A model generated the notes under the pieces. That model did not search any database, was not told where the DNA came from, and saw nothing but the letters and a program-made list of their open reading frames with translations. The translations under genes were made by a program, and so were the position numbers. DNA of 64,000 nucleotides from DATLGB01 sp964242305 (GTDB lineage: Bacteria; Actinomycetota; Thermoleophilia; Solirubrobacterales; Solirubrobacteraceae), in the NCBI GenBank assembly GCA_964242305.1, contig CAXTBB010000020.1, positions 5,610 to 69,609 on the forward strand, read 5' to 3'. This document shows, in pieces, positions 26,003 to 35,390 of this stretch. Positions within the stretch are counted from its first letter, which is position 1. Each line of letters begins with the position of its first letter.

Positions 26003-26524
26003 CTAGCGTTCGGTCAGGACCTGCCACCCCAAAAGATCCAGCAAAGCGGCGACGGGGAGCCCGACGACGTTGAGGTAGTCGCCGCGAATGCCGCGGACGA
26101 GCGCGGCGCCCTTGCCCTGGATGGCGTAGCCGCCCGCCCGGCCCTGCCATTCGCCGGTGCTGACGTACCAGTCGACGAGGTCCTCGATCGGTCGGAACGT
26201 GACCTCGGTGGTGACGGTGATCCCGTCCCCCTCGTAGACCAGGCCCGAGACCACGCGGTGGGTCCGGTCACTGAGGTCGAGGAGGGTCTGGCGCGCGTCG
26301 TCGGCGGTCGGCGGTTTCCCGTAGATGCGGTCGTTGGCGGCGACGAGCGTGTCGACGCCGAGCGTGTTGAGCCGGTCGCCGGCCTTGCGGCGGGCGTTCT
26401 CCAGCGCCACCTGGCCGGGATCGCCTTCGGTCAGCTCGGCGACGTGGCTCGGCTCGACGGCGTGGTCGATGCCGAGCTGCGTCAGGATCGCCGTCCGCTG
26501 CGGCGAGCGGCTGGCGAGGATCAG
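26003..26524 (-). CDS. maf: Maf-type nucleoside triphosphate pyrophosphatase
   Basis: 173 residues. It hydrolyses non-canonical or pyrimidine NTPs. Seen are LILASRSPQRTAIL (Maf N-terminal signature), VDTLVAANDRIYGKP and YAIQGKGAALV. The frame has no ATG, GTG or TTG close enough: the conserved first strand begins at CTG 26524-26522, which overlaps the ndk TGA as CTGA. The annotated start is therefore a CTG; an upstream start would have to lie within ndk and add non-homologous residues. Confidence 0.9.
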   Translation of the reverse strand: MILASRSPQRTAILTQLGIDHAVEPSHVAELTEGDPGQVALENARRKAGDRLNTLGVDTLVAANDRIYGKPPTADDARQTLLDLSDRTHRVVSGLVYEGDGITVTTEVTFRPIEDLVDWYVSTGEWQGRAGGYAIQGKGAALVRGIRGDYLNVVGLPVAALLDLLGWQVLTER

Positions 26525-26931
26525 CCGCCCGGGAAGAACAGCCCGGCCTCGCGCTGGCCCGACTCCGGCGAGTCCGAGCCGTGGACCATGTTGGTGCCGA
26601 CCTGGATGGCGTAGTCGCCGCGGATGGAACCGGTGGTGGCCTCCAGCGGGTTGGTGGCGCCGATGACCTGGCGGGCGGCCTTGATGGCGTCCTCGCCCTC
26701 GAGCACCAGCGCGACGAGCGGGCCGGAGGTGATGAACTCGACGAGCTCCCCGAAGAACGGCTTGCCGTCGTGCTCGGCGTAGTGCTCCTTGGCCGTGCCT
26801 TCGGTCAGCGTCAGCTTCTGGAGCTGGAGGATGCGCAGGCCCTTGCGCTCGAAGCGAGCGATGATCTCCCCGGTGAGGCCCCGCGCGAACGCGTCGGGCT
26901 TGACGAGGATCAGTGTCTGTTCGATAGCCAT
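26521..26931 (-). CDS. ndk: Nucleoside diphosphate kinase
   Basis: 136 residues, normal length. It transfers phosphate between NTPs and NDPs through a phospho-histidine. Seen are TLILVKPDAFARG at the N-terminus and the active-site His in MVHGSDSPESG. It is coupled to maf by a 4-nt overlap, so two nucleotide-pool enzymes are translated together. ATG start at 26931. Confidence 0.97.
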   Translation of the reverse strand: MAIEQTLILVKPDAFARGLTGEIIARFERKGLRILQLQKLTLTEGTAKEHYAEHDGKPFFGELVEFITSGPLVALVLEGEDAIKAARQVIGATNPLEATTGSIRGDYAIQVGTNMVHGSDSPESGQREAGLFFPGG

Positions 26932-26942
26932 TGCCCGTCAGG

Positions 26943-27470
26943 CTATGGCGCGGGGAAGTCCACCGTCTCCTCCTGGCGGCGGCGCCGGCGGGACACCGTC
27001 GGCTCCGGCGGGGCGGCCGACATGCCAACCTCCGTCTCGCAGTACGGGCAGATCTTCCAGCGTGGGTCGAGCGGCTTCGCGCACGCCCCGCACGGCTCCT
27101 TGAGCCGGTACAGGCAACTCGGGCAACGCAGGTAGTCACCGTGGATCTGGTAGTCGCAGTTCGGGCACAGCTCGAGGTCGACGGCGTGCAGCCGGTTCTC
27201 GGCCGCGTGCATCTCCAGCTCGCGCAGGCGGACGTCGTCGAGGAACTCCGGCGGGCGCACGATCGTGTAGACGATCGTCCCCACGAACGGGAACAGCGAC
27301 GCCGCGGTCGCGCACGCGACGAGCATCGGGTCGTCGATGCGGCGGCGGGCGTCGGCGTACGTCCAGAACACGAGCGCGGCCCAGACGACGAAGAGGAACA
27401 GCAGGAGCACCTTGACCCCGGTGTCGACGCTGCGGTTGTTGATGCCGAAGACGGCGAAGGTCAGGGCCAC
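26943..27470 (-). CDS. Membrane protein with double zinc ribbon
   Basis: 175 residues with two membrane helices (about residues 20-38 and 55-76) followed by a cytoplasmic double zinc ribbon with four CxxC pairs: CPNC, CPSC, CGAC and CPYC. The C-terminal tail contains a run of five arginines. The layout matches uncharacterised actinobacterial zinc-ribbon membrane proteins. GTG start at 27470, 11 nt upstream of ndk in the same direction. No function can be assigned. Confidence 0.8.
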   Translation of the reverse strand: MALTFAVFGINNRSVDTGVKVLLLFLFVVWAALVFWTYADARRRIDDPMLVACATAASLFPFVGTIVYTIVRPPEFLDDVRLRELEMHAAENRLHAVDLELCPNCDYQIHGDYLRCPSCLYRLKEPCGACAKPLDPRWKICPYCETEVGMSAAPPEPTVSRRRRRQEETVDFPAP

Positions 27471-27507
27471 GCCGCAAGATTACTGCCCCGCGGGGCGGTT
27501 TCCTGCC

Positions 27508-27627
27508 TCACAGGAATATGCGGCCGAACAGGTAACCCAGCCCGAAGAAGACCAGGATCACGACCGCCACGACCGCGGCGACGAGCCCGATCATGGCGAA
27601 GACGCTCGGCCCATCGGACTCGTTCAC
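27508..27627 (-). CDS. Small single-span membrane protein (39 residues)
   Basis: A short open frame beginning VNESDGPSVFAMIGL, with one strongly hydrophobic helix of about 20 residues and ending GYLFGRIFL. Its GTG start at 27627 overlaps the folC stop (GTGA), the same coupling used by its neighbours, which argues that it is translated. Function unknown. Confidence 0.65.
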   Translation of the reverse strand: MNESDGPSVFAMIGLVAAVVAVVILVFFGLGYLFGRIFL

Positions 27628-28844
27628 AGCACCGAAGCCTTGCGCACGCCGGGGTGGGCGGGGTCTTGGATCAGGTCGGCCACCAGGTAGATGGACCCCG
27701 TAGCGATGACGGCGCCGTCCGGGCCGGCCAGCGAGCGGGCGCGTTCGAGCGCCCGGCGGGGGTCGCGCTCGAGCGCCGTCTCCCCCGTCCAGCCAAGCTG
27801 CCCGGCCAGCGAGGCGAGCGTCGCGGGCGGCAGCGCGCGCGGGTTCGAGCAGGACGTGAAGACGGCGGCGGTGCAGGTCCCGAGCAGCTCGCGCAGCATC
27901 GCGGCGGCGTCCTTGTCGTCGAGGATGGACACGCAGGCGACCCAGTCGCGGCGCTCGAGCGTGTCCGCCAGCGCCTCCATCCCCGCCGGGTTGTGGGCGC
28001 CGTCGATGACGGTCAGCGGCGCGCTGCCGACGGTCTGGAAGCGGCCCGGCACGACGACCCCGGCCGCCGCCTCCAGCACCTTGGCCTCGTCGACCTCCCC
28101 GAGCAGGACCTCGACGGCCGCGCGCGCCAGCGCGGCGTTCTCGCGCTGGTACCCGGCCAGCGGCAGCCCGAGCGGGCCGCTGACGCCGACCCGGCGCGCG
28201 TCCGTGGCGCGCACGACCTCCATCGCCTCGATGGGCAGCCGGCCATGGACGAGCGTGCCGGGTGGGTGGGACGTTTTCACCACGGCGAGCTTCTCGCGGG
28301 CGATGTCCGTCAGCGTCGGGCCCAGCCAGCGGGTGTGCTCGAGCCCGACCGACGTGAGGATGACGACGGGGGCGTCGAGGACGTTGGTGGCGTCGAAGCG
28401 CCCGCCCAGGCCGGCCTCCACCACGACGACCTCCACCCCCGCGTCCGCGAAGGCGACGAACGCCGCCGCGGTCAGCACCTCGAACTGGGTGACGATGTCC
28501 TCGCCGCGGTCGACCTTGCGGGCGGCGGCGATCGTGCGCTCGACGGCGGCGGCGAAGGCGGCCTCGGAGAGGTCGTCGTCGCCGAGCCGGATGCGCTCGC
28601 GGAAGGAGGTGAGGTGGGGCGACAGGTAGGCGCCGGTGCGGACGCCGTGCGCCTCCAGCATGGCCGCGGCGAAGCGCGTCGTCGAGCTCTTCCCGTTGGT
28701 GCCGACGACGTGGATGGCCCGGAACGCCGTGTGCGGCGAGCCGAGCGCGGTGAGCAGCCGGCGCATGCGCTCCAGGCCGAAGCTCATGCCGAACAGCTCG
28801 CGCTTCAGCAGCTCCGTCTCGGCGCGGTCATTGCTCCAGGGCAT
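27624..28844 (-). CDS. folC: Folylpolyglutamate / dihydrofolate synthase
   Basis: 406 residues of the Mur-ligase superfamily; adds glutamates to folates. The start region reads FGMSFGLERMRRLLTALGSP, as in actinobacterial FolC. The P-loop is GTNGKSST, followed by SPHLTSFRERI, EAGLGGRFDATN and DGAHNPAGMEAL. ATG at 28844 overlaps the valS 3' end by 17 nt; an ATGA at the valS stop is out of frame. Confidence 0.95.
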   Translation of the reverse strand: MPWSNDRAETELLKRELFGMSFGLERMRRLLTALGSPHTAFRAIHVVGTNGKSSTTRFAAAMLEAHGVRTGAYLSPHLTSFRERIRLGDDDLSEAAFAAAVERTIAAARKVDRGEDIVTQFEVLTAAAFVAFADAGVEVVVVEAGLGGRFDATNVLDAPVVILTSVGLEHTRWLGPTLTDIAREKLAVVKTSHPPGTLVHGRLPIEAMEVVRATDARRVGVSGPLGLPLAGYQRENAALARAAVEVLLGEVDEAKVLEAAAGVVVPGRFQTVGSAPLTVIDGAHNPAGMEALADTLERRDWVACVSILDDKDAAAMLRELLGTCTAAVFTSCSNPRALPPATLASLAGQLGWTGETALERDPRRALERARSLAGPDGAVIATGSIYLVADLIQDPAHPGVRKASVL

Positions 28845-31323
28845 CGAGCTCCACCTGGATCTCCGCCGCTTTGGCCTCTTCTTTGGCGACCACCGTCGCC
28901 GGCGCCTTGTCGCGGAACGTCGGGTTGTCGAGCTTGCGGCGGACGCGGTCGAGGTCGTCCTGGAGGGCCCGTACGCGCTTGCGGCGGCGCTCGGCGCCCG
29001 CCTCCCAGTCGACCTGGTCCGAGCGCAGGATGCCGACGGGCCCGACCCGCACCGCCACGTCCCCGTCGGTCCATTCCAACCGGGCGAGGCGGGCGATGAT
29101 GTCGCGCACGCCGTCGTGGCCGTCGAGGGCCGCGGGCAAGGTCGCGCCGGGCTTGACCGCCATCTCGTTGCGCCAGCCGCGCACCGCGCGGACGACGTCG
29201 ATGGCGGCGAAGACCTCGGACTCGGCGCCGTCGTCCAGAGCGCTCTCGTCGGCCGCCGGCCAGGTCGCCTGCGCGAGCAGGCCGTCCCCGTCCAGGTGCG
29301 ACCAGATGTCCTCCGTGACGAACGGGATGATCGGGTGGGCCATGGCCAGCGTCTCGCGCAGGACGTGCCTGGCGACACCGCCCTCCGTCTCCAGCCGCGG
29401 CTTGACGATCTCCAGGTACCAGTCGCACAGCTCGCCGTAGACGAAGTCGTAGAGGCCGAGCGCGGCGTGGTGGAACTCGAACGCCTCGACCGCCCGCGCC
29501 GTCTCCGCCTTCGCCCGCTCCAGCCGCGAGAGGATCCAGCGGTCCTCGACGGTGTCCCCGCGCACGTCATTGGTACGGGTGAGGATCAGGCGGCTGGCGG
29601 AGTAGAGCTTCTGCGCGAGCGCGGCGCCCTGCGCGATCTTGTCCTCGTTGAAGCGCACGTCCTGGGTGGACGACATGGCCAGCAGCCCGAAGCGGACAGC
29701 GTCGGCGCCGTGGACGTCGATGAGGTCGATCGGGTCGATGCCCGTCCCGAGCGACTTGCTCATCCGCCGCCCGTCCGGCGCCTGGATGACCGAGTGCACG
29801 TAGACGTCGGTGAAGGGGACGTCGCCGGCGAACTCGAGCCCCATCATCACCATGCGGGCCACCCACAGGAAGAGGATGTCGCGCGCCGTCGAGAGCACGT
29901 CGGTCGGGTAGAAGGCGCGCAGGTCGGGCGTCGCCTCCGGCCAGCCGAGCGTGGCGAACGGCCACAGGGCGCTCGAGAACCACGTGTCGAGCACGTCGGG
30001 ATCGCGCTCCCAGCCGTCCCCGGGCGGCGCGTCCATCCCGACGACGGTCTCGTCGCCGCGGTAGTAGACGGGGATCTGGTGGCCCCACCACAGCTGCCGC
30101 GAGATGCACCACGGACGGATGTTGGCCAGCCAGTCCAGGTAGCGCTTGCGCTGGCCCTCGGGCGTGATGCGGATGCGCCCGTCCTCGACCGCCTCGGCGG
30201 CCGCCTTCGCCAGCCGGTCCATGTCCATGAACCACTGCAGCGAGATGAGCGGCTCGATGCGCTCGCCGGATCGGTGCGAGTACGGGACGGCGTGCTCGAG
30301 CGGCTCCGTGCCCGACACGAGGCCGTCGGCGCGCAGCGCGTCCACGATCGCGTCGCGGCACTCGAGCGCCGTCATCCCCGCCCAGCGCTCGCCGGCGTCC
30401 GCGGTCATGCGGCCGTCCTCGCCGATCACCGTGATCTCCTCAAGGGAGTGGTTGCGGCCGATCTCGAAGTCGTTGGGATCGTGGCCCGGCGTGATCTTCA
30501 GCGCGCCCGTCCCGAAGTCCGGCTTCACGTACGGATCCGCGATGATCTTCAGCCGCCGCCCGACCAGCGGCAGGACGGCGTGCTCGCCGATCAGCCGCGT
30601 GTAGCGCTCGTCGTCGGGATGGACCGCGATGGCGGTGTCCCCCAGCATCGTCTCCGGGCGCACCGTCGCGATCGTCACGCTGCCCGAGCCGGACTCGAGC
30701 GGGTAGTCGATCGAGTACAGCGTGTCGAGGACCGTGCGCTCCTCCACCTCGAGGTCGGAGATCGCCGAGCGCGTGCCGGGATCCCAGTTGACCATGTAGT
30801 TGTCGCGGTAGATCAAGCCCTTCTCGTAGAGGTCCACGAAAACGGTCATGACCGCCTTGACGTAGCGCTCGTCGAGGGTGAAGCGCTCGTCGTCGTAGTC
30901 GCAGGTCGCGCCCAGGCGCTTGAACTGCTCGACGATCGTCCCGCCGTACTTCGCCCGCCACTCCCAGGTGCGCTCCACGAACGCCTCGCGCCCGATCTCC
31001 GCCCGGCTCGAACCCTCGGAGAGCAGCAGCCGCTCGACCTGGGTCTGCGTGGCGATGCCGGCGTGGTCGGTGCCGAGGATCCACTTGCCGCGGCGGCCGT
31101 TCATGCGGTGATAGCGCATCAGCGTGTCCTGCACCGAGCCGTTGAGCGCGTGCCCCATGTGCAGCGCGCCGGTGACGTTGGGCGGCGGGATCGCGATGGA
31201 GTAGTTCTCGCTCGCGTCACCCTCCGGCTCGGGGTGGTGGATGCCCGCGTCGATCCAGCGCGCGAAGATGCGCGGCTCCGCCTCGGCGGGCTCGTAGCGG
31301 GTGCGGGCGGCGAGATCTGACAT
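28828..31323 (-). CDS. valS: Valyl-tRNA synthetase
   Basis: 831 residues, class I. HIGH motif LHMGHALN in IPPPNVTGALHMGH, editing (CP1) domain, KMSKS variant RMSKSLGTGID, anticodon-binding domain, and the C-terminal coiled-coil arm (about residues 770-831, ERRRKRVRALQDDLDRVRRK) typical of ValRS. It is followed by folC with a 17-nt overlap. Confidence 0.97.
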   Translation of the reverse strand: MSDLAARTRYEPAEAEPRIFARWIDAGIHHPEPEGDASENYSIAIPPPNVTGALHMGHALNGSVQDTLMRYHRMNGRRGKWILGTDHAGIATQTQVERLLLSEGSSRAEIGREAFVERTWEWRAKYGGTIVEQFKRLGATCDYDDERFTLDERYVKAVMTVFVDLYEKGLIYRDNYMVNWDPGTRSAISDLEVEERTVLDTLYSIDYPLESGSGSVTIATVRPETMLGDTAIAVHPDDERYTRLIGEHAVLPLVGRRLKIIADPYVKPDFGTGALKITPGHDPNDFEIGRNHSLEEITVIGEDGRMTADAGERWAGMTALECRDAIVDALRADGLVSGTEPLEHAVPYSHRSGERIEPLISLQWFMDMDRLAKAAAEAVEDGRIRITPEGQRKRYLDWLANIRPWCISRQLWWGHQIPVYYRGDETVVGMDAPPGDGWERDPDVLDTWFSSALWPFATLGWPEATPDLRAFYPTDVLSTARDILFLWVARMVMMGLEFAGDVPFTDVYVHSVIQAPDGRRMSKSLGTGIDPIDLIDVHGADAVRFGLLAMSSTQDVRFNEDKIAQGAALAQKLYSASRLILTRTNDVRGDTVEDRWILSRLERAKAETARAVEAFEFHHAALGLYDFVYGELCDWYLEIVKPRLETEGGVARHVLRETLAMAHPIIPFVTEDIWSHLDGDGLLAQATWPAADESALDDGAESEVFAAIDVVRAVRGWRNEMAVKPGATLPAALDGHDGVRDIIARLARLEWTDGDVAVRVGPVGILRSDQVDWEAGAERRRKRVRALQDDLDRVRRKLDNPTFRDKAPATVVAKEEAKAAEIQVELDALEQ

Positions 31324-31348
31324 GCCGCCCGCAGCTTATGGACGCGCC

Positions 31349-31951
31349 CTACCCCACGGCGGCGGGGATGTGCAGCGGGCGCCGCACGAGCACGATCGCC
31401 GCGGCGATCGCCCACACGCCGAACAGGACCATCGGGAGGAAGAACACCGCCGCGATCTGGAGCACGCAGACGGCGTAGGCGGTGACGGCCAGCGGCCGGG
31501 GCAGCCCACCGGCGCGCACGATCAGCGCCAGCGCGACGCCCGCGGCCAGCAGGCCGTTGAACGCCAGGACCGAATAGCCGATCTCGCTCATGAAGCGCAG
31601 GACGTCGGCGTCGGGGACGTAGTGGTTGCCCTCGAGGGCCAGAGCGGGAACGAGGCTCGTCAGCGTGCCGCCGATCGAGACGGCGGCGGCGGCGAGCGCG
31701 GCGAAGCCCGCGGCGGCCCGGGACGCGCCGCCCCGCTCGCGCAGGCCCGTGCTGAACGGGATCCACGCCAGGGCGGCGAGCACGAGGGCCAAGCCGGAGA
31801 CGACCAGGCGCAGGTCGTGGCCGTTGTCCGAGAAGTACCGGACCCAGTACGCGTCCGAGCGGTTGTTGTCGGGCGTCGAGCCCAGGACGAGGCCGGCGAG
31901 CAGCAGCGGGCCGAAGGCGAAGCCGGCGAAGGCGGTCTGGCGGGAGGTCAT
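31349..31951 (-). CDS. Polytopic membrane protein of unknown function
   Basis: 200 residues with about six membrane helices (approximately 7-25, 44-64, 80-105, 120-142, 150-170 and 172-190). It is rich in Ala, Leu and Val. The first loop carries NNRSDAYWVRYFSDNGHD. I do not recognise a family. ATG at 31951 lies one nucleotide after the stop of the lipoprotein gene, so the two are cotranscribed. Confidence 0.65.
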   Translation of the reverse strand: MTSRQTAFAGFAFGPLLLAGLVLGSTPDNNRSDAYWVRYFSDNGHDLRLVVSGLALVLAALAWIPFSTGLRERGGASRAAAGFAALAAAAVSIGGTLTSLVPALALEGNHYVPDADVLRFMSEIGYSVLAFNGLLAAGVALALIVRAGGLPRPLAVTAYAVCVLQIAAVFFLPMVLFGVWAIAAAIVLVRRPLHIPAAVG

Positions 31952-31952
31952 G

Positions 31953-32774
31953 TCAGTGCACCGTGATGGTCGAGATCATCCCCAGCGCGGTGTGGGGCTT
32001 CATGGACTTGGGATCGGGGACCAGGCAGACGGCGAGGTAGCGGCCCGGCTCGAGGTCGAACTTGACCTCGGGCGCCTGGCCTGGGCTCGTGGCGCCGAGC
32101 TCGTAGTCGATGGCGACCCCTTTGGGCTGACCCTTCGGGTAGCCCTTCATCAGCTGCTTGGCCAGCGTCCGCTCGGCGGCGTCCGTGCCCTTGATGAGCG
32201 TCATCTCGTGGAACTGCTTGCCCATGTTCGGGAGGCGGACGTAGCCCTTGCCGTCCCAATCCTTCGGGAGGTCGATGCCGTAGGCGAAGTCCGTCATGGT
32301 GATGGTCCCGACCGCCTTGGGCTCCGCCGCCTTGGCGGTGGCGCCCTTCACGGTGAACGTCGTCTCGAGGCCCTTGCCGAACTGCCCGTCATCGAGGATC
32401 AGGTACTTGCCGGGCGTGAGCTTCACGCTGCCGGTCCAGCGTCCGCCGGGATCGAGCGAGGGGATGTCGCCGAGCAGCGTCGCGGGCGGGTGCGCGGGCG
32501 GCGGTGCGTCGCTGCGGATCAGCTTCTCGGCGCCTTTGGCGCTGATGTGGTCGAGGCGGACGATGCCGGCGCCGTGGGTCTTCGTGCCGGAGTTGGTCAC
32601 GGTGAAGGTCGTCCAGCCGGGCTTGAGGCCGTCGAGGCCGGTGGTGGCGTAGGAGCCGTCGAGGGCCTTGACCGTCACCTGCGCGGGCGGCGGCGGGGGC
32701 TTCGGGGAGGACGACGACGAGCCGCAGCCGGCGAGGGCGGCGGCGAGGGCGAGGACTCCGAGCGTGGTTCGCAT
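31953..32774 (-). CDS. Lipoprotein with two repeated beta-sandwich halves
   Basis: 273 residues with a lipobox LAGC (Cys17) after a hydrophobic signal, then a Ser/Pro linker (CGSSSSS..PPPPP). Two halves look related: GWTTFTVTNSGTKTHGAGIV with LTPGKYLILDD in the first, and QFHEMTLIKG with LEPGRYLAVCLVPD in the second. The pattern, with a late Cys and a late His/Met, resembles cupredoxin-like folds, but I cannot show a complete copper site. It sits between a membrane protein and a two-component system that may control it. Confidence 0.7.
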   Translation of the reverse strand: MRTTLGVLALAAALAGCGSSSSSPKPPPPPAQVTVKALDGSYATTGLDGLKPGWTTFTVTNSGTKTHGAGIVRLDHISAKGAEKLIRSDAPPPAHPPATLLGDIPSLDPGGRWTGSVKLTPGKYLILDDGQFGKGLETTFTVKGATAKAAEPKAVGTITMTDFAYGIDLPKDWDGKGYVRLPNMGKQFHEMTLIKGTDAAERTLAKQLMKGYPKGQPKGVAIDYELGATSPGQAPEVKFDLEPGRYLAVCLVPDPKSMKPHTALGMISTITVH

Positions 32775-32832
32775 GCTCCGAAGCCTGCGGCGCCCGATGT
32801 CCCGGCCGCATCGGACCGATGTCCCGAGTCGG

Positions 32833-33468
32833 TCAGGAGGTTGAGCCGAACCCGGCCTCGCGGGCGCGCACGATGGCGGCCGACCGGTCGGTGACCTGGA
32901 GCTTGGTGAGGATGTTGGAGACGTGGTTGCGCACCGTCTTCTCGCTGAGGACGAAGTGCGCGGCGATGCGCGGGTTCGTCTGGCCCTTGGCGATCAGCTC
33001 GAGCACCTCGCGCTCGCGCTCGGTGAGCTCCGGAAAGGGCTCGGGCGCGCGCGGGGCGGTCAGGAACTCGATCACCCGGCGGGCGACGCTGGGGCCGAAG
33101 ATCGCCTCGCCGCGGCCGACGGCGTCGATCGCGCGGGCGATCTCCCCCGGTCCGGCGCCCTTGAGCAGGTAGCCGCGGGCGCCGGCGCGCATCGCCGCGA
33201 AGACGGACTCGTCGTCCTCGAACATCGTCAGCACGAGGACGCCGACGTCGGCGCGGGTGGCCACGACCTGGCGGGTCGCCTCGATGCCGTTGAGCACGGG
33301 CATGTGCAGGTCCATCACCACGACGTCGGGCGCGAGTTGGGCGGCGGCGGCGACCGCCTCGGCGCCGTCGGCCGCCTCCCCCACGACCTCGACCCCGTCG
33401 GCGAGCTCGAGCGCCGCCCGCAGGCCCGACCGGAAGAGCGGGTGGTCGTCGGCGATCAGGACGCGCAC
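32833..33468 (-). CDS. LuxR/NarL-family response regulator
   Basis: 211 residues. The receiver domain has VLIADDHPLFRSGL, phospho-acceptor Asp in VVMDLHMPVLNG, and Lys in GYLLKGAGPGE. A LuxR HTH follows (about 150-205), with LTEREREVLELIAKGQTN and SEKTVRNHVSNILTKL. GTG at 33468 starts 13 nt inside the kinase gene; the longer open frame has an Arg-rich non-family N-terminus. Partner of the sensor kinase immediately upstream. Confidence 0.93.
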   Translation of the reverse strand: MRVLIADDHPLFRSGLRAALELADGVEVVGEAADGAEAVAAAAQLAPDVVVMDLHMPVLNGIEATRQVVATRADVGVLVLTMFEDDESVFAAMRAGARGYLLKGAGPGEIARAIDAVGRGEAIFGPSVARRVIEFLTAPRAPEPFPELTEREREVLELIAKGQTNPRIAAHFVLSEKTVRNHVSNILTKLQVTDRSAAIVRAREAGFGSTS

Positions 33469-35384
33469 GGCAGCTTGGCCAGGACGCGGGTCCCGCCGCC
33501 AGGCGCGGGACCGACCGCGCAGGTCCCGCCCAGCTCCGCCGCGCGCTCGCGGATGGAGAGGACGCCGACGCCAGGCGACCACGCCTCCGGCAGGCCGGTC
33601 CCGTCGTCGGCCACCTCGACCTCCAGCGAGCCGTTGAGTGCGAGGCGCACGTGTGCGCGGCGGGCGCCCGCGTGGCGGGAGACGTTGGTCAGCGCCTCCG
33701 TGGCGATCCGGTAGGCGGCCACCTCGACCGCGGCCGGGAGGCGGTCGAGGGACGGGTCGGCGTCGATCGATATCGAAAGGCCGGAGAAGGATTCGGCCTG
33801 CTGACGCAGCGCGGGGACGAGGCCGAGCTCGTCCAGCGCCGGCGGCCGCAGCCCGTAGACCAGTCGGCGGACCTCGCCGATCGCCGCCTGGACCTCGGCG
33901 ACCACGCGCTCGACGGTCGCGTCGGCGGCCGCGGCCGGCAGCCGGCGCGCGGTTTCGAGCTGCAGCGCGACGCCGGCCAGCGTCGGTCCGAGCCCGTCGT
34001 GCAGGTCGCGGCGCAGGCGGCGGCGCTCCTCCTCGCGGGCGGTGATGAGCGACTCGCGCGAGCGCTGCAGGTCCTCCGTGAGCGCGACGGCGTGGGCCGC
34101 GACGCCGACCTGGCGGGCGATGTCGGCGAACAGGCGCCGCTCGGCGACGGTGAACGCGTCCGCGGGCGTGCGCGGGCCGAGCGCCAGCGTCCCGATCGTC
34201 GTCCCGCCGTAGGCCAGCGGAAGGATCAGCGGCTCGCCGCGCAGCTCACCGCGCTGGGCCGCCGTCTCGTCGCCGAGCGCGATGGCCACGTAGGGCAGCT
34301 TCAGGGTGCGCGCGACGGTGTCGGCGAGGGCCGGGAGGACGTCGGCGGCGTCCAGGCCCTCCCCCAGGCTCGTCATGACCGCGTACGGGTCGTCGCGCTC
34401 GCCGAACAGCCAGCGGTCCACGGCGCGTTGGAGCCGGTCGCGCAGCGGCGCGAAGGCCAGCGCCACGAGCACCGCGGCGACCACGCCGCCGGCGGTGCCG
34501 GCCAGCACGGTGAGCGCCACGTAGAGCCCGCCCAGGACGAGCGCCAGGCCGCCGTAGACCAGCGTCCGGTTGACCACGACGTCGATCTCGTACAGGCCGT
34601 AGCGCAGGATGGAGAGGGCGACCGCCGCGACGAAGAGGAGCGTCACCACCGTGCTCTGATAGACGACGCCGGGGTAGTCGACGAGGTTCTCGAAGACGGT
34701 CTCCGCGAGGGTGAGCGTGGTCGCCAGGGCGACGAGCACGATGCCGCGGCGTGCCGGACCAACGGCGTCGTGGGCCCGGAGCACCATGCTGGCCAGCCCG
34801 AGCAGCGACATGAACAGGAACGCCGTGAAGGTCGGGTAGAAGCCGATCGGCTCGAGCACCCGGGCGACGGCATCCGAGCCGAGCGGGTTCGCGACGAAGG
34901 TGCTGGTATCCAGGAGGTTCCCCGGCAGGAACGCGGCGCCGGCGAAGTTGACGAGCGCGACGAGGCCAGCGAGGATCGCCACGGGACGCCAGCGTCGGGA
35001 GCGCAACCGTCCGTCCGGGAACAGGAACACGATCGGCAGTCCCGCGAACGCGTCGACGTAGGTCCATGACGCCTGCCAGATCGCCAGCGCGCCGCCCGGC
35101 AGCCCCGAGCCGGGCGCGACCGCGCGCATGCCGTACTCGCGCCCGAACCCGCACAGCCCGTGCCCGAGCGCCATGCTCAGCAGGAGCCAGCCGATCGGGT
35201 TGCGCGGCAGCCGGGCGCTCACAAGTCCGCCGACGACCCCGATCGAAAGCGCCGCCACCGCGTTGACCAGCCACCACTGGCGCAGGTCGCCGCCGTCCAC
35301 GGCGCCTGGCAGCGGATGCGCGACGGCGGTGCCGACGGCGAGCAGCGCGCACGCCGCCGCGAGCGTCCATGCGAGCCGGGTCAT
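33456..35384 (-). CDS. Sensor histidine kinase with multi-span and GAF-like input
   Basis: 642 residues. About eight or nine membrane helices in the first 310 residues are followed by a GAF-like domain (about 340-470). The HisKA_3 domain has RRDLHDGLGPTLAGVALQLE and the HATPase has EALTNVSRHAGA and GVGVLSIRERAAELGG. ATG at 35384 is preferred over ATG 35402 because a -35/-10 promoter ends 6 nt before it, giving a leaderless mRNA. It is cotranscribed with the overlapping response regulator gene. Confidence 0.88.
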   Translation of the reverse strand: MTRLAWTLAAACALLAVGTAVAHPLPGAVDGGDLRQWWLVNAVAALSIGVVGGLVSARLPRNPIGWLLLSMALGHGLCGFGREYGMRAVAPGSGLPGGALAIWQASWTYVDAFAGLPIVFLFPDGRLRSRRWRPVAILAGLVALVNFAGAAFLPGNLLDTSTFVANPLGSDAVARVLEPIGFYPTFTAFLFMSLLGLASMVLRAHDAVGPARRGIVLVALATTLTLAETVFENLVDYPGVVYQSTVVTLLFVAAVALSILRYGLYEIDVVVNRTLVYGGLALVLGGLYVALTVLAGTAGGVVAAVLVALAFAPLRDRLQRAVDRWLFGERDDPYAVMTSLGEGLDAADVLPALADTVARTLKLPYVAIALGDETAAQRGELRGEPLILPLAYGGTTIGTLALGPRTPADAFTVAERRLFADIARQVGVAAHAVALTEDLQRSRESLITAREEERRRLRRDLHDGLGPTLAGVALQLETARRLPAAAADATVERVVAEVQAAIGEVRRLVYGLRPPALDELGLVPALRQQAESFSGLSISIDADPSLDRLPAAVEVAAYRIATEALTNVSRHAGARRAHVRLALNGSLEVEVADDGTGLPEAWSPGVGVLSIRERAAELGGTCAVGPAPGGGTRVLAKLPCAS

Positions 35385-35390
35385 GTGCGG

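Noticed and set aside
28636..31320. 894-codon plus-strand frame opposite valS
   Set aside because: Antisense shadow; no start signal and no domain.
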